This document shows positions 1 to 8,620 of a DNA stretch of 64,000 nucleotides, piece by piece. The stretch is from Planctomycetota bacterium (lineage in GTDB: Bacteria > Planctomycetota > JAJSAM01). The notes below the pieces were generated by a model, which was given only the letters and a program-made list of their open reading frames with translations, was not told where the DNA came from and did not search any database. The position numbers and the translations under genes are program-made. Within the stretch, counting starts at the first letter, position 1, and every line of letters starts with the position of its first letter. The stretch spans positions 1 to 64,000 of the forward strand of contig JAJSAM010000052.1 of assembly GCA_024274785.1 (NCBI GenBank). The letters run 5' to 3'.

Positions 1-94
1 GTACGCCGGCCCCGCGAAGACCGGTCGGAGACCAGGGTCACTGCCCCGGTCAGGCTCCTGAGCCGGGAGACAGGGGGTCCTCGGAATCAGCCCG

Positions 95-1051
95 TCAGGC
101 GCGGTCTCGCCACTTGTTCCGGCGGTAGGCGAGGAACTTGCGGTCCGCTTCGGGCAGGTCGAGGGCATCGTTGACCGCATTGGCGAGTTCCTCGGCATCC
201 CCGGCCGTCCAGGCCCGGCTCCCTACCGTGAACTTCTCGCCGCGATGCGTCATTACAAACACGCTGTGGCGCGATCGCTTCTTCGGAAGCTCCGTGACGT
301 CCGCATGCTTCAGCTCGTCCAGTTCCCCCACCGGCGCCGCACCGTCGATGGCGATCACCCGGAGGAACCCCGCCCTGCGGTCGACCTCCACCCGGTACGT
401 CTTGAAAAGGAGCCAGAGTCCCCCCAGGGCGCCGAGGGCGACCATGGCCGCGGCGGCCGCGCCGGCCACGCCGCCGGGACCGATGAGGAAGTTCAGCGGG
501 GCGGCCAGGCTGCAGACCGCCACCACGAAGAGTACGCCTAGCAGGATGTAGACCCGCTTCCGGAAGATCACCGAGAGGTCGCCGTCGGCCCGGCGCTCCC
601 GGCGCGCCGTGTCCCGGGTACGTTCCAGATCGGCGATCTTCCGCCGCTGCTCCGGGGAGAGTCGAATCTCCGACGTGAGTTGCGTCTCCTCCCCCCAGTG
701 CTCGATGAACAACCGGAGGCGGCTGACCGCCTGCATCTCATCGATGGTCTGGTCCTGTTCCCCTTCCATCATGGACAGGCTGAAGTTCCGGCCCGGCGTC
801 CGCCGGATGAACTCGATCCACCTTCCGTCGCGCCCCTCGAGCCGTATCCCGGGGAGGATGGGGGCTGCTCCTTCCCGGAGGTCCGCCGATCTTGCGTCGA
901 TGGGGTCTTCATCCGGCAGCGTCCGGGGAATGCCGAGGAGGTAGCGCACCGCGGAATCGACGTGCAGGCGACCCACGGAATGGGGCTCCGTCGCGGCCGT
1001 GAACTCCAGATGTTCGTTCAGCGCGAGTAGCAGGCCCTGCGCGGTCTTCAT
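95..1051 (-). CDS. Hypothetical protein with two central membrane segments
   Basis: I do not recognise a family. The 318-residue product has a soluble N-terminal part of about 160 residues ending in a strongly charged helix (residues 130-165, many Arg/Glu). Two hydrophobic segments follow at about 167-190 and 195-216, separated by a Gly/Pro-rich turn. A C-terminal domain of about 100 residues after TYRVEVDRR resembles the small beta-rich 'PH-like' tails of many hypothetical membrane proteins. The ATG start is separated by only 13 bp from the stop of the upstream YkgJ-like gene on the same strand, so the two probably share a transcript. No catalytic motif is visible. Confidence 0.7.
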   Translation of the reverse strand: MKTAQGLLLALNEHLEFTAATEPHSVGRLHVDSAVRYLLGIPRTLPDEDPIDARSADLREGAAPILPGIRLEGRDGRWIEFIRRTPGRNFSLSMMEGEQDQTIDEMQAVSRLRLFIEHWGEETQLTSEIRLSPEQRRKIADLERTRDTARRERRADGDLSVIFRKRVYILLGVLFVVAVCSLAAPLNFLIGPGGVAGAAAAAMVALGALGGLWLLFKTYRVEVDRRAGFLRVIAIDGAAPVGELDELKHADVTELPKKRSRHSVFVMTHRGEKFTVGSRAWTAGDAEELANAVNDALDLPEADRKFLAYRRNKWRDRA

Positions 1052-1064
1052 CGCTTCACTCCGG

Positions 1065-1916
1065 TCATCGCGTGGACCCTTCGTCCGCTTCCGGCCCGCC
1101 CGGGGATTCCGGCGGTTTCGCCCAGCCCGCCCGGGAGACGATGCCCATCAATCGCCCGAACAGTTCCGGACCTTCGACCGGAGGGCCCCGCTCTTCCTCG
1201 TGCTCCGCGGCCCAGCCGGGAGCGAGGACCAGCGGCATCAACTCGGCGGCGGTCCCGGTCTCCTGGGCGTAGAGCTGCGCCAGGACCATCGACATCTTGA
1301 GTGCCGGCAACGCCACTCGCACCTGATTCTTCACCGGATCCGCACAGAGTGCGGCGGGAGTCAGGGCGTTGTACTCCCGGCAGGCGGTGGGACGGAGCGG
1401 GTGAATGCCGCACGCGCCCTGGTCCGCCAGGAACGGGCAGGGCATGCCGAGCTTGAAGTAGTCTTCACCAACCTGGTCGTGGTCCTCATCGAGGATGGTC
1501 GGTTTGTCGAGCCGGGCGGCGATGCCCGATTCCCCGAGCTTCGCCGCTGCGATCCCGAGCCGCCCCTTCACCATCTTCCGGATCTTCGGTGGAAGCCGCT
1601 CCCGGATCAGGTCGAGGAGGAAGAACGCCTCCGGCTTCGAGACCGGCACGAGTTGATTGCAGCAGATGGAGCATCCCTTCCGGCAGCTGACCCGGAGGTC
1701 CTGCGAGTTGGCGTGCTCGATCGCCAGGCCGACGATGTTGTCGGTGAGGTCGAGGGCGCCGGGGACCAGGTCCACCGAGGTCATCAACTGGTGGGGCACG
1801 CCGATGCCGCCTTCGATTTCACCGTGCGGGGTCTTGATGCTCACCTTCACGTGGGTCATGCCATCATCCATGGCGCCATTCTCCAGAACCAGGTCGCTCT
1901 TCGGGAGCGTTTTCAC
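1065..1916 (-). CDS. YkgJ-family cysteine-cluster protein (putative zinc/iron chelator)
   Basis: A first cysteine group lies at Cys78, Cys82, Cys85 and Cys86 (CRKGCSICC). A second set follows at Cys160, Cys169 and Cys179 in the typical CPFL...CGIHPLRPTACR arrangement. This pairing is the signature of the YkgJ/UPF0153 family, whose members are thought to bind a metal or Fe-S centre; their biochemical role is not settled. The start is a GTG preceded by a clear GGGAGG at good spacing. It is divergent from polB with only 23 bp between the starts, so promoters must overlap the coding regions or lie inside them. The gene continues into the two-membrane-segment protein 13 bp downstream. Confidence 0.85.
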   Translation of the reverse strand: MKTLPKSDLVLENGAMDDGMTHVKVSIKTPHGEIEGGIGVPHQLMTSVDLVPGALDLTDNIVGLAIEHANSQDLRVSCRKGCSICCNQLVPVSKPEAFFLLDLIRERLPPKIRKMVKGRLGIAAAKLGESGIAARLDKPTILDEDHDQVGEDYFKLGMPCPFLADQGACGIHPLRPTACREYNALTPAALCADPVKNQVRVALPALKMSMVLAQLYAQETGTAAELMPLVLAPGWAAEHEEERGPPVEGPELFGRLMGIVSRAGWAKPPESPGGPEADEGSTR

Positions 1917-1939
1917 GTTCCTCCCATCCGGCGGATAGC

Positions 1940-4279
1940 ATGGGTTCGATGCCGCCCACCGAGAGACTCGTCTACATCCTGGTCCCCACCTGGCGTGTGA
2001 TCCGCGGCGTGCCGGTGGTCCACCTCTACGGGATTTCCGACCGGGGGGAGTCCGTGCTGATGGTGGACGATCGCATCCGGCCCTACTTTTTCGTGCCGGC
2101 CGCGGACCTCGAAGCCGCCCGGCGAATCGCCGATCCGGTGTCGGCGGAGGCCGAACCGGAACTCACCGACATGAACGGTCGCCCCGTCGCCCGGATCACC
2201 ATGCTCGATCCCCGGACCGTGCCGCGCACCCGAGACGCGATCGAGGCGGCCGGCATCCCCTGCCTCGAGGCGGACATCCGGTTCGCCTATCGCACCATGA
2301 TCGATCGGGGTATCCGCGGAACGGCGACGGTGGTGGGAGCCGCCGACAAGGGCCGATACACCGACCTCGTGTTCCGCCGGCCGGAGTTCTCCGCGGGCGA
2401 GTTCACGCCGAAGCTGAAGGTGCTGAGCATCGACATCGAGACCGATCGGAGCGCGGGGCGGGTCTTCTCGATCGCGCTGCATGGTGCGGGGCTCGAGACG
2501 GTGTTGATTCACTCGGAGCGGCCGGTAAAGGGTGCGGAGGCCTACCCCGATGAACGCTCGATGCTCAAAGGGCTCGCGGAGCACTTCCACCGGGCCGACC
2601 CGGACATCATCACCGGTTGGAACGTGGTGGATTTCGACCTGGCCGTGCTGGACCGCCGGGCGACGGAACTCGGCCTTCCGCTGAAGCTCGGCCGCGGTGA
2701 GGAGAAGATTTCGATCCAGGACGATCCCGGTTTCACCCGTCAGAGGCGGGCGAACCTGGCGGGGCGGATGGTGCTCGACGGCATCGGCATCGTGCGGGAC
2801 ACCGGCTCGCAGTTCGAGGACTTCCGATTGCAGACCGTCGCCACGGCGGTGCTCGGCCAGGGCAAGCTCGCCGAGGGTGGGGACCGGGTGGAGAAGATCG
2901 CGCGCGCGTTCCGCGAGGATCCCGAGTGGCTCGTGAAGTACAACCTCGAAGACGCCCGCCTGGTGAGCGATCTGCTCGAGAAGACCGGGGCGCTGGCTCT
3001 GGCCCTCGAGCGGAGCCTGCTCACCGGGATGCCGCTCGACCGAGTGGGCGCGTCGGTGGCGACCTTCGATTTCCTGTACCTGCCGGAACTCCGGAAGAAG
3101 GGGCGGGTGGCGCCGGTGGTGCAAAAGGACATGCCACGGGGCTACGTCGTGGGGGGAACGGTCTTCGACTCTCGCGCCGGGATCTTTCCCCACGTGGCGG
3201 TGCTCGATTTCAAGAGTCTTTATCCCTCGATCATCCGCACGTTCGGGATCGATCCCTACGCCTTCACCGGGATCGGGGACCGGAAGGAGGGGGAGCTGCA
3301 GGCGCCGAACGGGGCGCGGTTCCTCCGGGGCGAGGGCATCCTGCCGAAGGTCATCGAGCGCCTCTGGCATCGCCGCGATCGCGCCAAACGGGAGGGTGAC
3401 GAGAAGGTCTCGACGGCGGTGAAGCTCCTCATGAACTCGTTCTACGGGGTCCTCGGCACCAACTCCTGCCGCTTTGCCGAGGCCGCGGTGGCGAACGCCA
3501 TCACTTCGTTCGGCGGGGAGATCCTCCGGCGGACGAAGGACGTGGTGGAGGGCATGGGCTACGACGTGCTTTACGGCGACACCGACTCGGTGTTCGTGCT
3601 GACGCGGGCCGCGAATTTCGCCGCCGCTAAGCTGGTCGGCGAGGAGATCCGGGTCGTCGTGAATGAGCACATGCGGACGTGGGCGATGGAGACCCACGAC
3701 GTCGAGTCGAAACTGGAGCTCGAGCTGGAGCGTATCTACCACTGTCTGTTCCTCCCCCAGGTGCGCGGCGGCTCGGAGGGCAGCAAGAAGCGGTACGCGG
3801 GACTGGTCGAGACCGGGGGCGAGCCGGAGTTGCGGATCGTCGGACTGGAGGCGGTCCGGAGCGACTGGCCGGAAGCCGGGAAGCGATTCCAGGTGGAGTT
3901 GCTCACCCGCGTCTTCGCCGGTGGCGAACTGGACGACTTCGTGCGCGGATATGTGCGCCGGCTTCGTGCCGGTGCGATGGATCGGGACCTGGTCTATCGG
4001 AAGCGCCTTCGCAAGAATCCCGACGAGTACGTGCGCGCGATTCCCCCTCACGTCAAGGCGGCGAAGCTGGCCGGGAAGAAGCGCGGCGGGACGATCCGCT
4101 ACGTGATCACGAGGGACGGCCCGGCGCCGCTCGGGAAAGACGGCGCCCTCCCGGAGCGCATCGACCACGACCACTACGTCAGCCGGGTGCTGGAACCGAT
4201 CGCCGACGCGATCCTCCCGTTCATGGGCCGCCGTTTCGCGGATGTCTCGGGGGACGACGCGCAGCTGCGCCTGTTCTGA
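1940..4279 (+). CDS. polB: DNA polymerase II (family B, proofreading)
   Basis: At 779 residues this matches Escherichia coli Pol II (783). All exonuclease motifs are present: ExoI DIET near residue 165, ExoII NVVDFDLAVLD, and ExoIII in YNLEDARLV. The polymerase motifs are also present: A (DFKSLYPSI, about 422), B (KLLMNSFYGVLG, about 495) and C (YGDTDS, about 545). The extreme C-terminus reads AQLRLF, a good match to the QL(S/D)LF beta-clamp-binding peptide that ends Pol II, so the protein looks full-length and able to reach the sliding clamp. Family members act in translesion synthesis and replication restart. The chosen ATG gives MGSMPPTER; a second ATG nine bases later is equally possible. 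No strong ribosome binding site is seen. Confidence 0.96.
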   Translation: MGSMPPTERLVYILVPTWRVIRGVPVVHLYGISDRGESVLMVDDRIRPYFFVPAADLEAARRIADPVSAEAEPELTDMNGRPVARITMLDPRTVPRTRDAIEAAGIPCLEADIRFAYRTMIDRGIRGTATVVGAADKGRYTDLVFRRPEFSAGEFTPKLKVLSIDIETDRSAGRVFSIALHGAGLETVLIHSERPVKGAEAYPDERSMLKGLAEHFHRADPDIITGWNVVDFDLAVLDRRATELGLPLKLGRGEEKISIQDDPGFTRQRRANLAGRMVLDGIGIVRDTGSQFEDFRLQTVATAVLGQGKLAEGGDRVEKIARAFREDPEWLVKYNLEDARLVSDLLEKTGALALALERSLLTGMPLDRVGASVATFDFLYLPELRKKGRVAPVVQKDMPRGYVVGGTVFDSRAGIFPHVAVLDFKSLYPSIIRTFGIDPYAFTGIGDRKEGELQAPNGARFLRGEGILPKVIERLWHRRDRAKREGDEKVSTAVKLLMNSFYGVLGTNSCRFAEAAVANAITSFGGEILRRTKDVVEGMGYDVLYGDTDSVFVLTRAANFAAAKLVGEEIRVVVNEHMRTWAMETHDVESKLELELERIYHCLFLPQVRGGSEGSKKRYAGLVETGGEPELRIVGLEAVRSDWPEAGKRFQVELLTRVFAGGELDDFVRGYVRRLRAGAMDRDLVYRKRLRKNPDEYVRAIPPHVKAAKLAGKKRGGTIRYVITRDGPAPLGKDGALPERIDHDHYVSRVLEPIADAILPFMGRRFADVSGDDAQLRLF

Positions 4280-4306
4280 TCGCGAATGTCGCCCCCCCGG
4301 GGCAGA

Positions 4307-5371
4307 TCAGAGCGCGGCGAGGATGGCGGCGGCGGCTCTCTCTCCGGCGGCGAAGCTCAGCGTCACGCCGTGGCCTCCCAGCGCCGCCAGCCAGAACAGG
4401 CCGGGGAGGACCGGGTCCCAGCGGAGGATGGGGAGGCCGTCCTTCGAAAAAGTCCTCAGGCCCGCCCAGCGGGTCCGGACGGTCAGGTCCGCCAGAGCCG
4501 GAGCGTGGGAGAGGAGCTTCTTTGCGAGCTGATCTTCCGCGGCGGGGTCCACCGGCGGATCCCCGGCGGGGAGGGTCGTCTCGTCGCAACCGGAGAGGAG
4601 GAAGCCCCCGGACTCCGGTCGGAAGTAGTAGCCCTCGGTGTCATTCCACACGAACGGCAGATCCGGGTGGATGCCGGGGACCGGGCCCGTGCAGTGCAGG
4701 TGGCGGCGACGGGGGCTCAGGTCGAAAGACCCGCCGGCGCCGCGTGCCCCCACTTCGCCGGCCCAGGCGCCCGCGGCATTGACCACCGCCCGGCCTTCGA
4801 TGGGGCCGCCCTCCGTCAGGACTCCGCGAACCCTCCCGTCCTCGACGAGCAGATCGGTCACCGCGACGCCGCCACGGAACTCCGCGCCGCCGGCCAGGGC
4901 ACCCTTCAGGTATCCCTGCAGCAACTCGTGGATGTCGGCGACTCCGTCATCGGGCGTCAGAAACGCCGCTTCGAAGTCGTTCTCCTGCACCCATCCCGCG
5001 ACGCCTTCCGGCAGGCGTTCGAGCTCGATCACCTCCCGTCCGGCGGCGCGGCTCCGGTGGGCGGCCTCGCGCAACCCAGGCACATCGGCCCCGGAACCGA
5101 GGATGATGCCGCCCGTCCGCCGAAACACGCCCCGCACCGGCAGGTCGGCGGGGGGCGAGGCGATGTGGGCCGCGGACTCGATCGCCATTCCCTGCACGTC
5201 CGCCCTGGGAATCAGCGTTCGGATCATCCCCGCATTGCGTCCGGAAGACTGCTGCCCGCAGGCGCGGTCCCGCTCCAGAATCACCACCGGGACCGGTCCC
5301 GACCTCACGAGATGCCAGGCCGTGGCGACCCCCGCGAATCCCCCTCCGACGATGATGATGGGCCGGCTCAT
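4307..5371 (-). CDS. FAD-dependent oxidoreductase, DAO/glycine oxidase-like
   Basis: The N-terminus carries the dinucleotide-binding GGGFAGVATAWHL followed by a distal acidic residue (VILERD), typical of the D-amino-acid oxidase/glycine oxidase/sarcosine oxidase superfamily. Near the C-terminus WAGLRTFSKDGLPILRWDP and GLFWLAALGGHGVTLSFAAG are the usual second FAD-contact segments. An oxidative attack on an amine or amino acid is likely, but the substrate cannot be read from sequence. I start at the inner ATG (MSRPIIIVGGG) because the Gly-rich loop should lie within about ten residues of the N-terminus; the frame is open a further 21 bases upstream to another ATG. It ends convergently with polB and lies 42 bp downstream of cysK on the same strand. 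Confidence 0.85.
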   Translation of the reverse strand: MSRPIIIVGGGFAGVATAWHLVRSGPVPVVILERDRACGQQSSGRNAGMIRTLIPRADVQGMAIESAAHIASPPADLPVRGVFRRTGGIILGSGADVPGLREAAHRSRAAGREVIELERLPEGVAGWVQENDFEAAFLTPDDGVADIHELLQGYLKGALAGGAEFRGGVAVTDLLVEDGRVRGVLTEGGPIEGRAVVNAAGAWAGEVGARGAGGSFDLSPRRRHLHCTGPVPGIHPDLPFVWNDTEGYYFRPESGGFLLSGCDETTLPAGDPPVDPAAEDQLAKKLLSHAPALADLTVRTRWAGLRTFSKDGLPILRWDPVLPGLFWLAALGGHGVTLSFAAGERAAAAILAAL

Positions 5372-5413
5372 GTGTGGGGATGGTCTACACAATCGAGGGG
5401 CTGCGACTAACGA

Positions 5414-6337
5414 TTACCCGTCGGATCCGAAGACACCCATCGAGAGATAGCGCTCCCCGGTGTCCGCGAACACGCAGACGATCGTCTTCCCGGCGAGATC
5501 GTCCCGTTCCGCGAGCCGCCGGGCCGCCAGCGCCGTGGCGCCGGAGGTGATCCCCACCAGCAGCCCCTCCTTCTCCGCGATCTCCCGGCAGGATCGATAG
5601 GCATCCTCCTCGGAGACGAGTACGAACTCATCCACGAGATCCGGGTCGTAGACCCCCGGCCGGAATCCGGGGGACGTACCGAGGATCTTGTGCGGCGAGA
5701 AGATCCCCTGCGATAGAAACGGTGAGTTCGCAGGCTCCACGCCGATGGCCCGGAACGAGGGCTTTCGAGGCTTCAGCGCCCGGGCCACACCCGTCAGGGT
5801 GCCGGTCGTCCCCGCTCCGGCCACCAATACGTCGATCTCGCCATCGGTGTCGGCCCAGAGCTCTTCCGCGGTGGTGGTCTCGTGGGCGACCGGGTTCGCC
5901 GGGTTGTCGTGCTGGCCGATGTAGAGCGCCCCCCGCTCGGCCGCAATCTCCTTCGCCCGAACGCGCGCACCTTTCGTGCCGTCCTCCTTCGGGGTGATGA
6001 CCACCTCGGCGCCGAGGCCCGCGAGCACCTGCCGACGTTCCAGGCTCACCATGTCCGACATGACCAGGACGGCCCGGTAGCCGAGCACGGCGGCCTGGGA
6101 GGCGATGGCGATGCCGGTGTTGCCGGAGGTCGCCTCCACGATGAGTCCGCCGGGCTCGAGACGCCCATCCTCCGCCGCGGCGCGGATCATCATCAGCACC
6201 GGCCGGTCCTTCACGCTGTAGGGATTCATGAACTCGCACTTGGCGAGCACTCGCGCTCCGGCTTCGGGCGCAAACCGCGTCAGTTCGAGAAGCGGGGTCT
6301 TGCCGATGAGGTCGGTCAGGCTTCGTGCAATCCGCAT
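5414..6337 (-). CDS. cysK: Cysteine synthase (O-acetylserine sulfhydrylase)
   Basis: A PLP-dependent fold-type II enzyme of 307 residues. The lysine that forms the Schiff base is in NPYSVKDRP (canonical family motif N-x-G-S-V-K-D-R). The substrate/phosphate loop reads EATSGNTGIAIA and a second phosphate-binding loop reads AGAGTTGTLTG. The C-terminal half retains the GVEPANSPFLSQG and GITSGATALAA segments of the CysK/CysM family. It makes cysteine from O-acetylserine and sulfide in the cytoplasm. CysK and CysM cannot be separated firmly by eye, and a cystathionine beta-synthase-like role remains possible. I prefer the ATG (MRIARSLTDL) over a GTG six bases upstream. Confidence 0.9.
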   Translation of the reverse strand: MRIARSLTDLIGKTPLLELTRFAPEAGARVLAKCEFMNPYSVKDRPVLMMIRAAAEDGRLEPGGLIVEATSGNTGIAIASQAAVLGYRAVLVMSDMVSLERRQVLAGLGAEVVITPKEDGTKGARVRAKEIAAERGALYIGQHDNPANPVAHETTTAEELWADTDGEIDVLVAGAGTTGTLTGVARALKPRKPSFRAIGVEPANSPFLSQGIFSPHKILGTSPGFRPGVYDPDLVDEFVLVSEEDAYRSCREIAEKEGLLVGITSGATALAARRLAERDDLAGKTIVCVFADTGERYLSMGVFGSDG

Positions 6338-6399
6338 TCGCACACTGTACCGGGACCGGGTTCGCAGGTCATGTCGGAGGGGGATGGTATTCTGTTTGT

Positions 6400-7110
6400 A
6401 TGATGTTTAATTCCGAGGCTCAACACACTAAGGGGCGCACCGGCCGGGGGGGCCGGCGCCAGCTTCCCACCTCGAGGGCGGGGTACGTCGCCGTGCGCGG
6501 CCCGGATGTTCCGGGGCGGATCGCGGACCTCAGGAGGAGCGGCACGGAAGTCGGAATCGTGATCGCCACGCTGTCGCCCACGCTCTCGGGGAAGCTCGAA
6601 CCCGAGGCTCCGACTCCGCGCGATCGCCTTCAGATCCTCTCCCGGCTCTCGGCGGAAGGGGTCGGCACCGGACTCGAGATCTGCCCGGTCCTCCCCGGGA
6701 TCACGGATCGTCTTTCAACCCTCGAGGCCCTGGTCCGGGCGGCGGCGGGGTGCGGTGCGGTCTGGGTGAGGGCCCACGGGCTCCGGTTGCCGGCGGCGGC
6801 GAAGCCTTCCTTCTACCGGTTTCTCGAGAAGGAGCGGCGAGGCCTGGTCAGACGCTATCGGCGTCGCTACCGCGACACCGCGGAACCGCCGCGGCTCTGG
6901 GAGGAGGGCCTTCAGGCGATGGTCCGGGAGCTCCGCATTCACGCCGGGCTCCTCCCGGGGCCGCCGCGGTCCGGACCGGAAGGGCAGCTCGCATTGCCCT
7001 TCACCGTTGCCGAGGGCGGCATCGAGTATTCCGGGCGCTCTCGTCTCCCGGAGGGAGCCGGGCACATTCCCGGCCGAGAACCGCGTGCCCTCGCGGGACT
7101 TCGGGGCTAG
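6400..7110 (+). CDS. Orphan C-terminal half of a SplB/Rv2578c-like radical SAM protein (no CxxxCxxC)
   Basis: From about residue 55 the product follows the second half of SplB-like (Rv2578c-type) radical SAM proteins: IATLSPTLSGKLEPEAPTP, then RLSAEGVGTGLEICPVLPGITD, then a LRLPAAAKPSFYRFLEKE segment and a basic YRRRYRD tail. The N-terminal half of the family, which carries the CxxxCxxC cluster-binding motif, is absent. It is replaced by about 45 residues of basic, low-complexity sequence. Only two cysteines occur (EICPVL and AAGCGAV), not in a cluster arrangement. The first of two adjacent ATGs is used. A TATTCT hexamer ends 6 bases before it and no good Shine-Dalgarno is present, so a leaderless transcript is possible. 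The start is divergent from cysK. Confidence 0.7.
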   Translation: MMFNSEAQHTKGRTGRGGRRQLPTSRAGYVAVRGPDVPGRIADLRRSGTEVGIVIATLSPTLSGKLEPEAPTPRDRLQILSRLSAEGVGTGLEICPVLPGITDRLSTLEALVRAAAGCGAVWVRAHGLRLPAAAKPSFYRFLEKERRGLVRRYRRRYRDTAEPPRLWEEGLQAMVRELRIHAGLLPGPPRSGPEGQLALPFTVAEGGIEYSGRSRLPEGAGHIPGREPRALAGLRG

Positions 7111-7152
7111 GATTGCATCGGCGTCGCGGGGCGCGGCGCCAGGAGATCTACC

Positions 7153-8598
7153 ATGCGTCCAAGGTCTGTCCTCATCGCTCTTGCCATTCTGGTCTTCTCC
7201 CTCCCCGGCTTCGCGAAGCAGCGGAAGAAGCCCTCGGAGATGTTCGCCGACAAGGAGGCCGCTTTCCTCCGGGCGATTGCCGCCAGGTACGTCGAGGCCG
7301 GCGAGACGCTGAAGAAGGAGAAGCTGTCCCAGTACGCCCGGATGATCTACGAGGAGGTTCTCACCTACCAGGAGAACGACAGGAAGGCTCGCAAGGCGCT
7401 CGGATACGTTCGCAAGGGGCGCGAGTGGGTTCTCGACCCCGATGAGGCGAAGAAGCTCCCCAACTCGAACTCCCGGCCCCAGGGGATTTCCGAGCAGCTC
7501 TTCAAGGAGCAGGCCCGGCGTCGCTACGAGGAGGTGAAGAAAAACGCCGACAAGTATGCGGCAAAGAAGTACGCGGGGCTCGGCAAGTGGTGCGCGAAGG
7601 AGGGCCTTGACGACCAGGCGCGGAAGGCCTGGGAGAAGGCGGTCGTGCGCGACCCCGAGAACGCGGTGGCTCGCAAGGGGCTCGGCTACGAGAAGGTGAA
7701 CGGGGAGTGGCTGACCGAGAAGCAGAAGCGCGCCCGGGAGGAAGCGAAGGAGGGGAAGCTCGTCAACGACAGCCCCTCGCGCTACGAAGCCGGCCTCGGC
7801 ATCAAGCTGAACAAGATGGAGTCCGCTCACTTCCGCATCGAGACCGTCTACCCGGTGGGCGTGCTGAAGGAGTTCGTGAAGAACTGCGAGACCACCTACG
7901 CCTACTTCATGCGCGATGTCGGCGAACTCGAGACCAAAGATGCTTTTGGCCGGCGCGCGTTCTTCCTGGTGCTGGACGGCGTCGAGCAGTGGCACCGGTA
8001 CGTGGACAACTACGTGGGCGGCGACGAGCGGAGCAAGGAGTTCACCAAGAAGTGCCAGGGCTCCGCAGGCGACCCGAACCTGAACGCGGCCCGCTACGGA
8101 GAGGAGGGGAATCTGGCGAGCACCATCGACGGCATGGTCCATCGCACCACCCACTTCCTCGTGTACCACTACTGGAAGATCGACCACGCCTGGCTGAAAG
8201 AAGGGTTCGCCTACTACTACACGGTGAAGGTTCTCGAATCGACCCACTCCCACTGCGTGGCGCTCGGCGACTACAACAGCCCGAGCGGGGGCATGAAGGA
8301 CTGGGGCGAGTCGGCGAACTGGAGGGATCTCGTCAAGAAGGAAGTCCTCGAGGCCGGTGACCCCGACCTGCGGATGATCTTCAAGGTCAGGACAAAGGAC
8401 CTTCAATACAACCAGTCCGTCAAAGCCTGGTCGGTGATCTCCTGGCTGTTCGACAAGCACCGCGAGAAGTTCCTGCAGTGGTTGAAGGCCGTGGGGCATG
8501 GCCAGAAGGACCAGGAAGAGGCATTCCAGGAGGTCTTCGGCTGGACACTCGAGGAGGTCGACAACCAGTGGCGCGAGTACGTGCGGGAGAACTATTGA
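7153..8598 (+). CDS. Secreted DUF1570-like protein with degenerate metalloprotease site
   Basis: The ATG follows AGGAG at good spacing and begins a signal peptide (MRPRSVLIALAILVFSLPGFA). Residues about 25-210 are helical and TPR-like, with repeated 'RKALGYVRKGREWVLD' / 'RKGLGYEKVNGEWLTEKQ' units seen in planctomycetal proteins. The second half resembles DUF1570, a gluzincin-like peptidase fold: SAHFRIET, then HRTTHFLVYHYW, then WLKEGFAYYY. The helix that should read HExxH here reads HRTTH, so the catalytic glutamate is replaced by arginine, while the downstream Glu in WLKEGFAYY is kept. It is therefore probably non-catalytic or uses altered chemistry. A better-preserved relative lies at 29554-31338. 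Confidence 0.75.
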   Translation: MRPRSVLIALAILVFSLPGFAKQRKKPSEMFADKEAAFLRAIAARYVEAGETLKKEKLSQYARMIYEEVLTYQENDRKARKALGYVRKGREWVLDPDEAKKLPNSNSRPQGISEQLFKEQARRRYEEVKKNADKYAAKKYAGLGKWCAKEGLDDQARKAWEKAVVRDPENAVARKGLGYEKVNGEWLTEKQKRAREEAKEGKLVNDSPSRYEAGLGIKLNKMESAHFRIETVYPVGVLKEFVKNCETTYAYFMRDVGELETKDAFGRRAFFLVLDGVEQWHRYVDNYVGGDERSKEFTKKCQGSAGDPNLNAARYGEEGNLASTIDGMVHRTTHFLVYHYWKIDHAWLKEGFAYYYTVKVLESTHSHCVALGDYNSPSGGMKDWGESANWRDLVKKEVLEAGDPDLRMIFKVRTKDLQYNQSVKAWSVISWLFDKHREKFLQWLKAVGHGQKDQEEAFQEVFGWTLEEVDNQWREYVRENY

Positions 8599-8620
8599 TT
8601 CGGCACCCCAGCCTCGAGTG

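Noticed and set aside
1913..4174. Open frame antisense to polB
   Set aside because: polB is unambiguous on the other strand, with all catalytic motifs in place.
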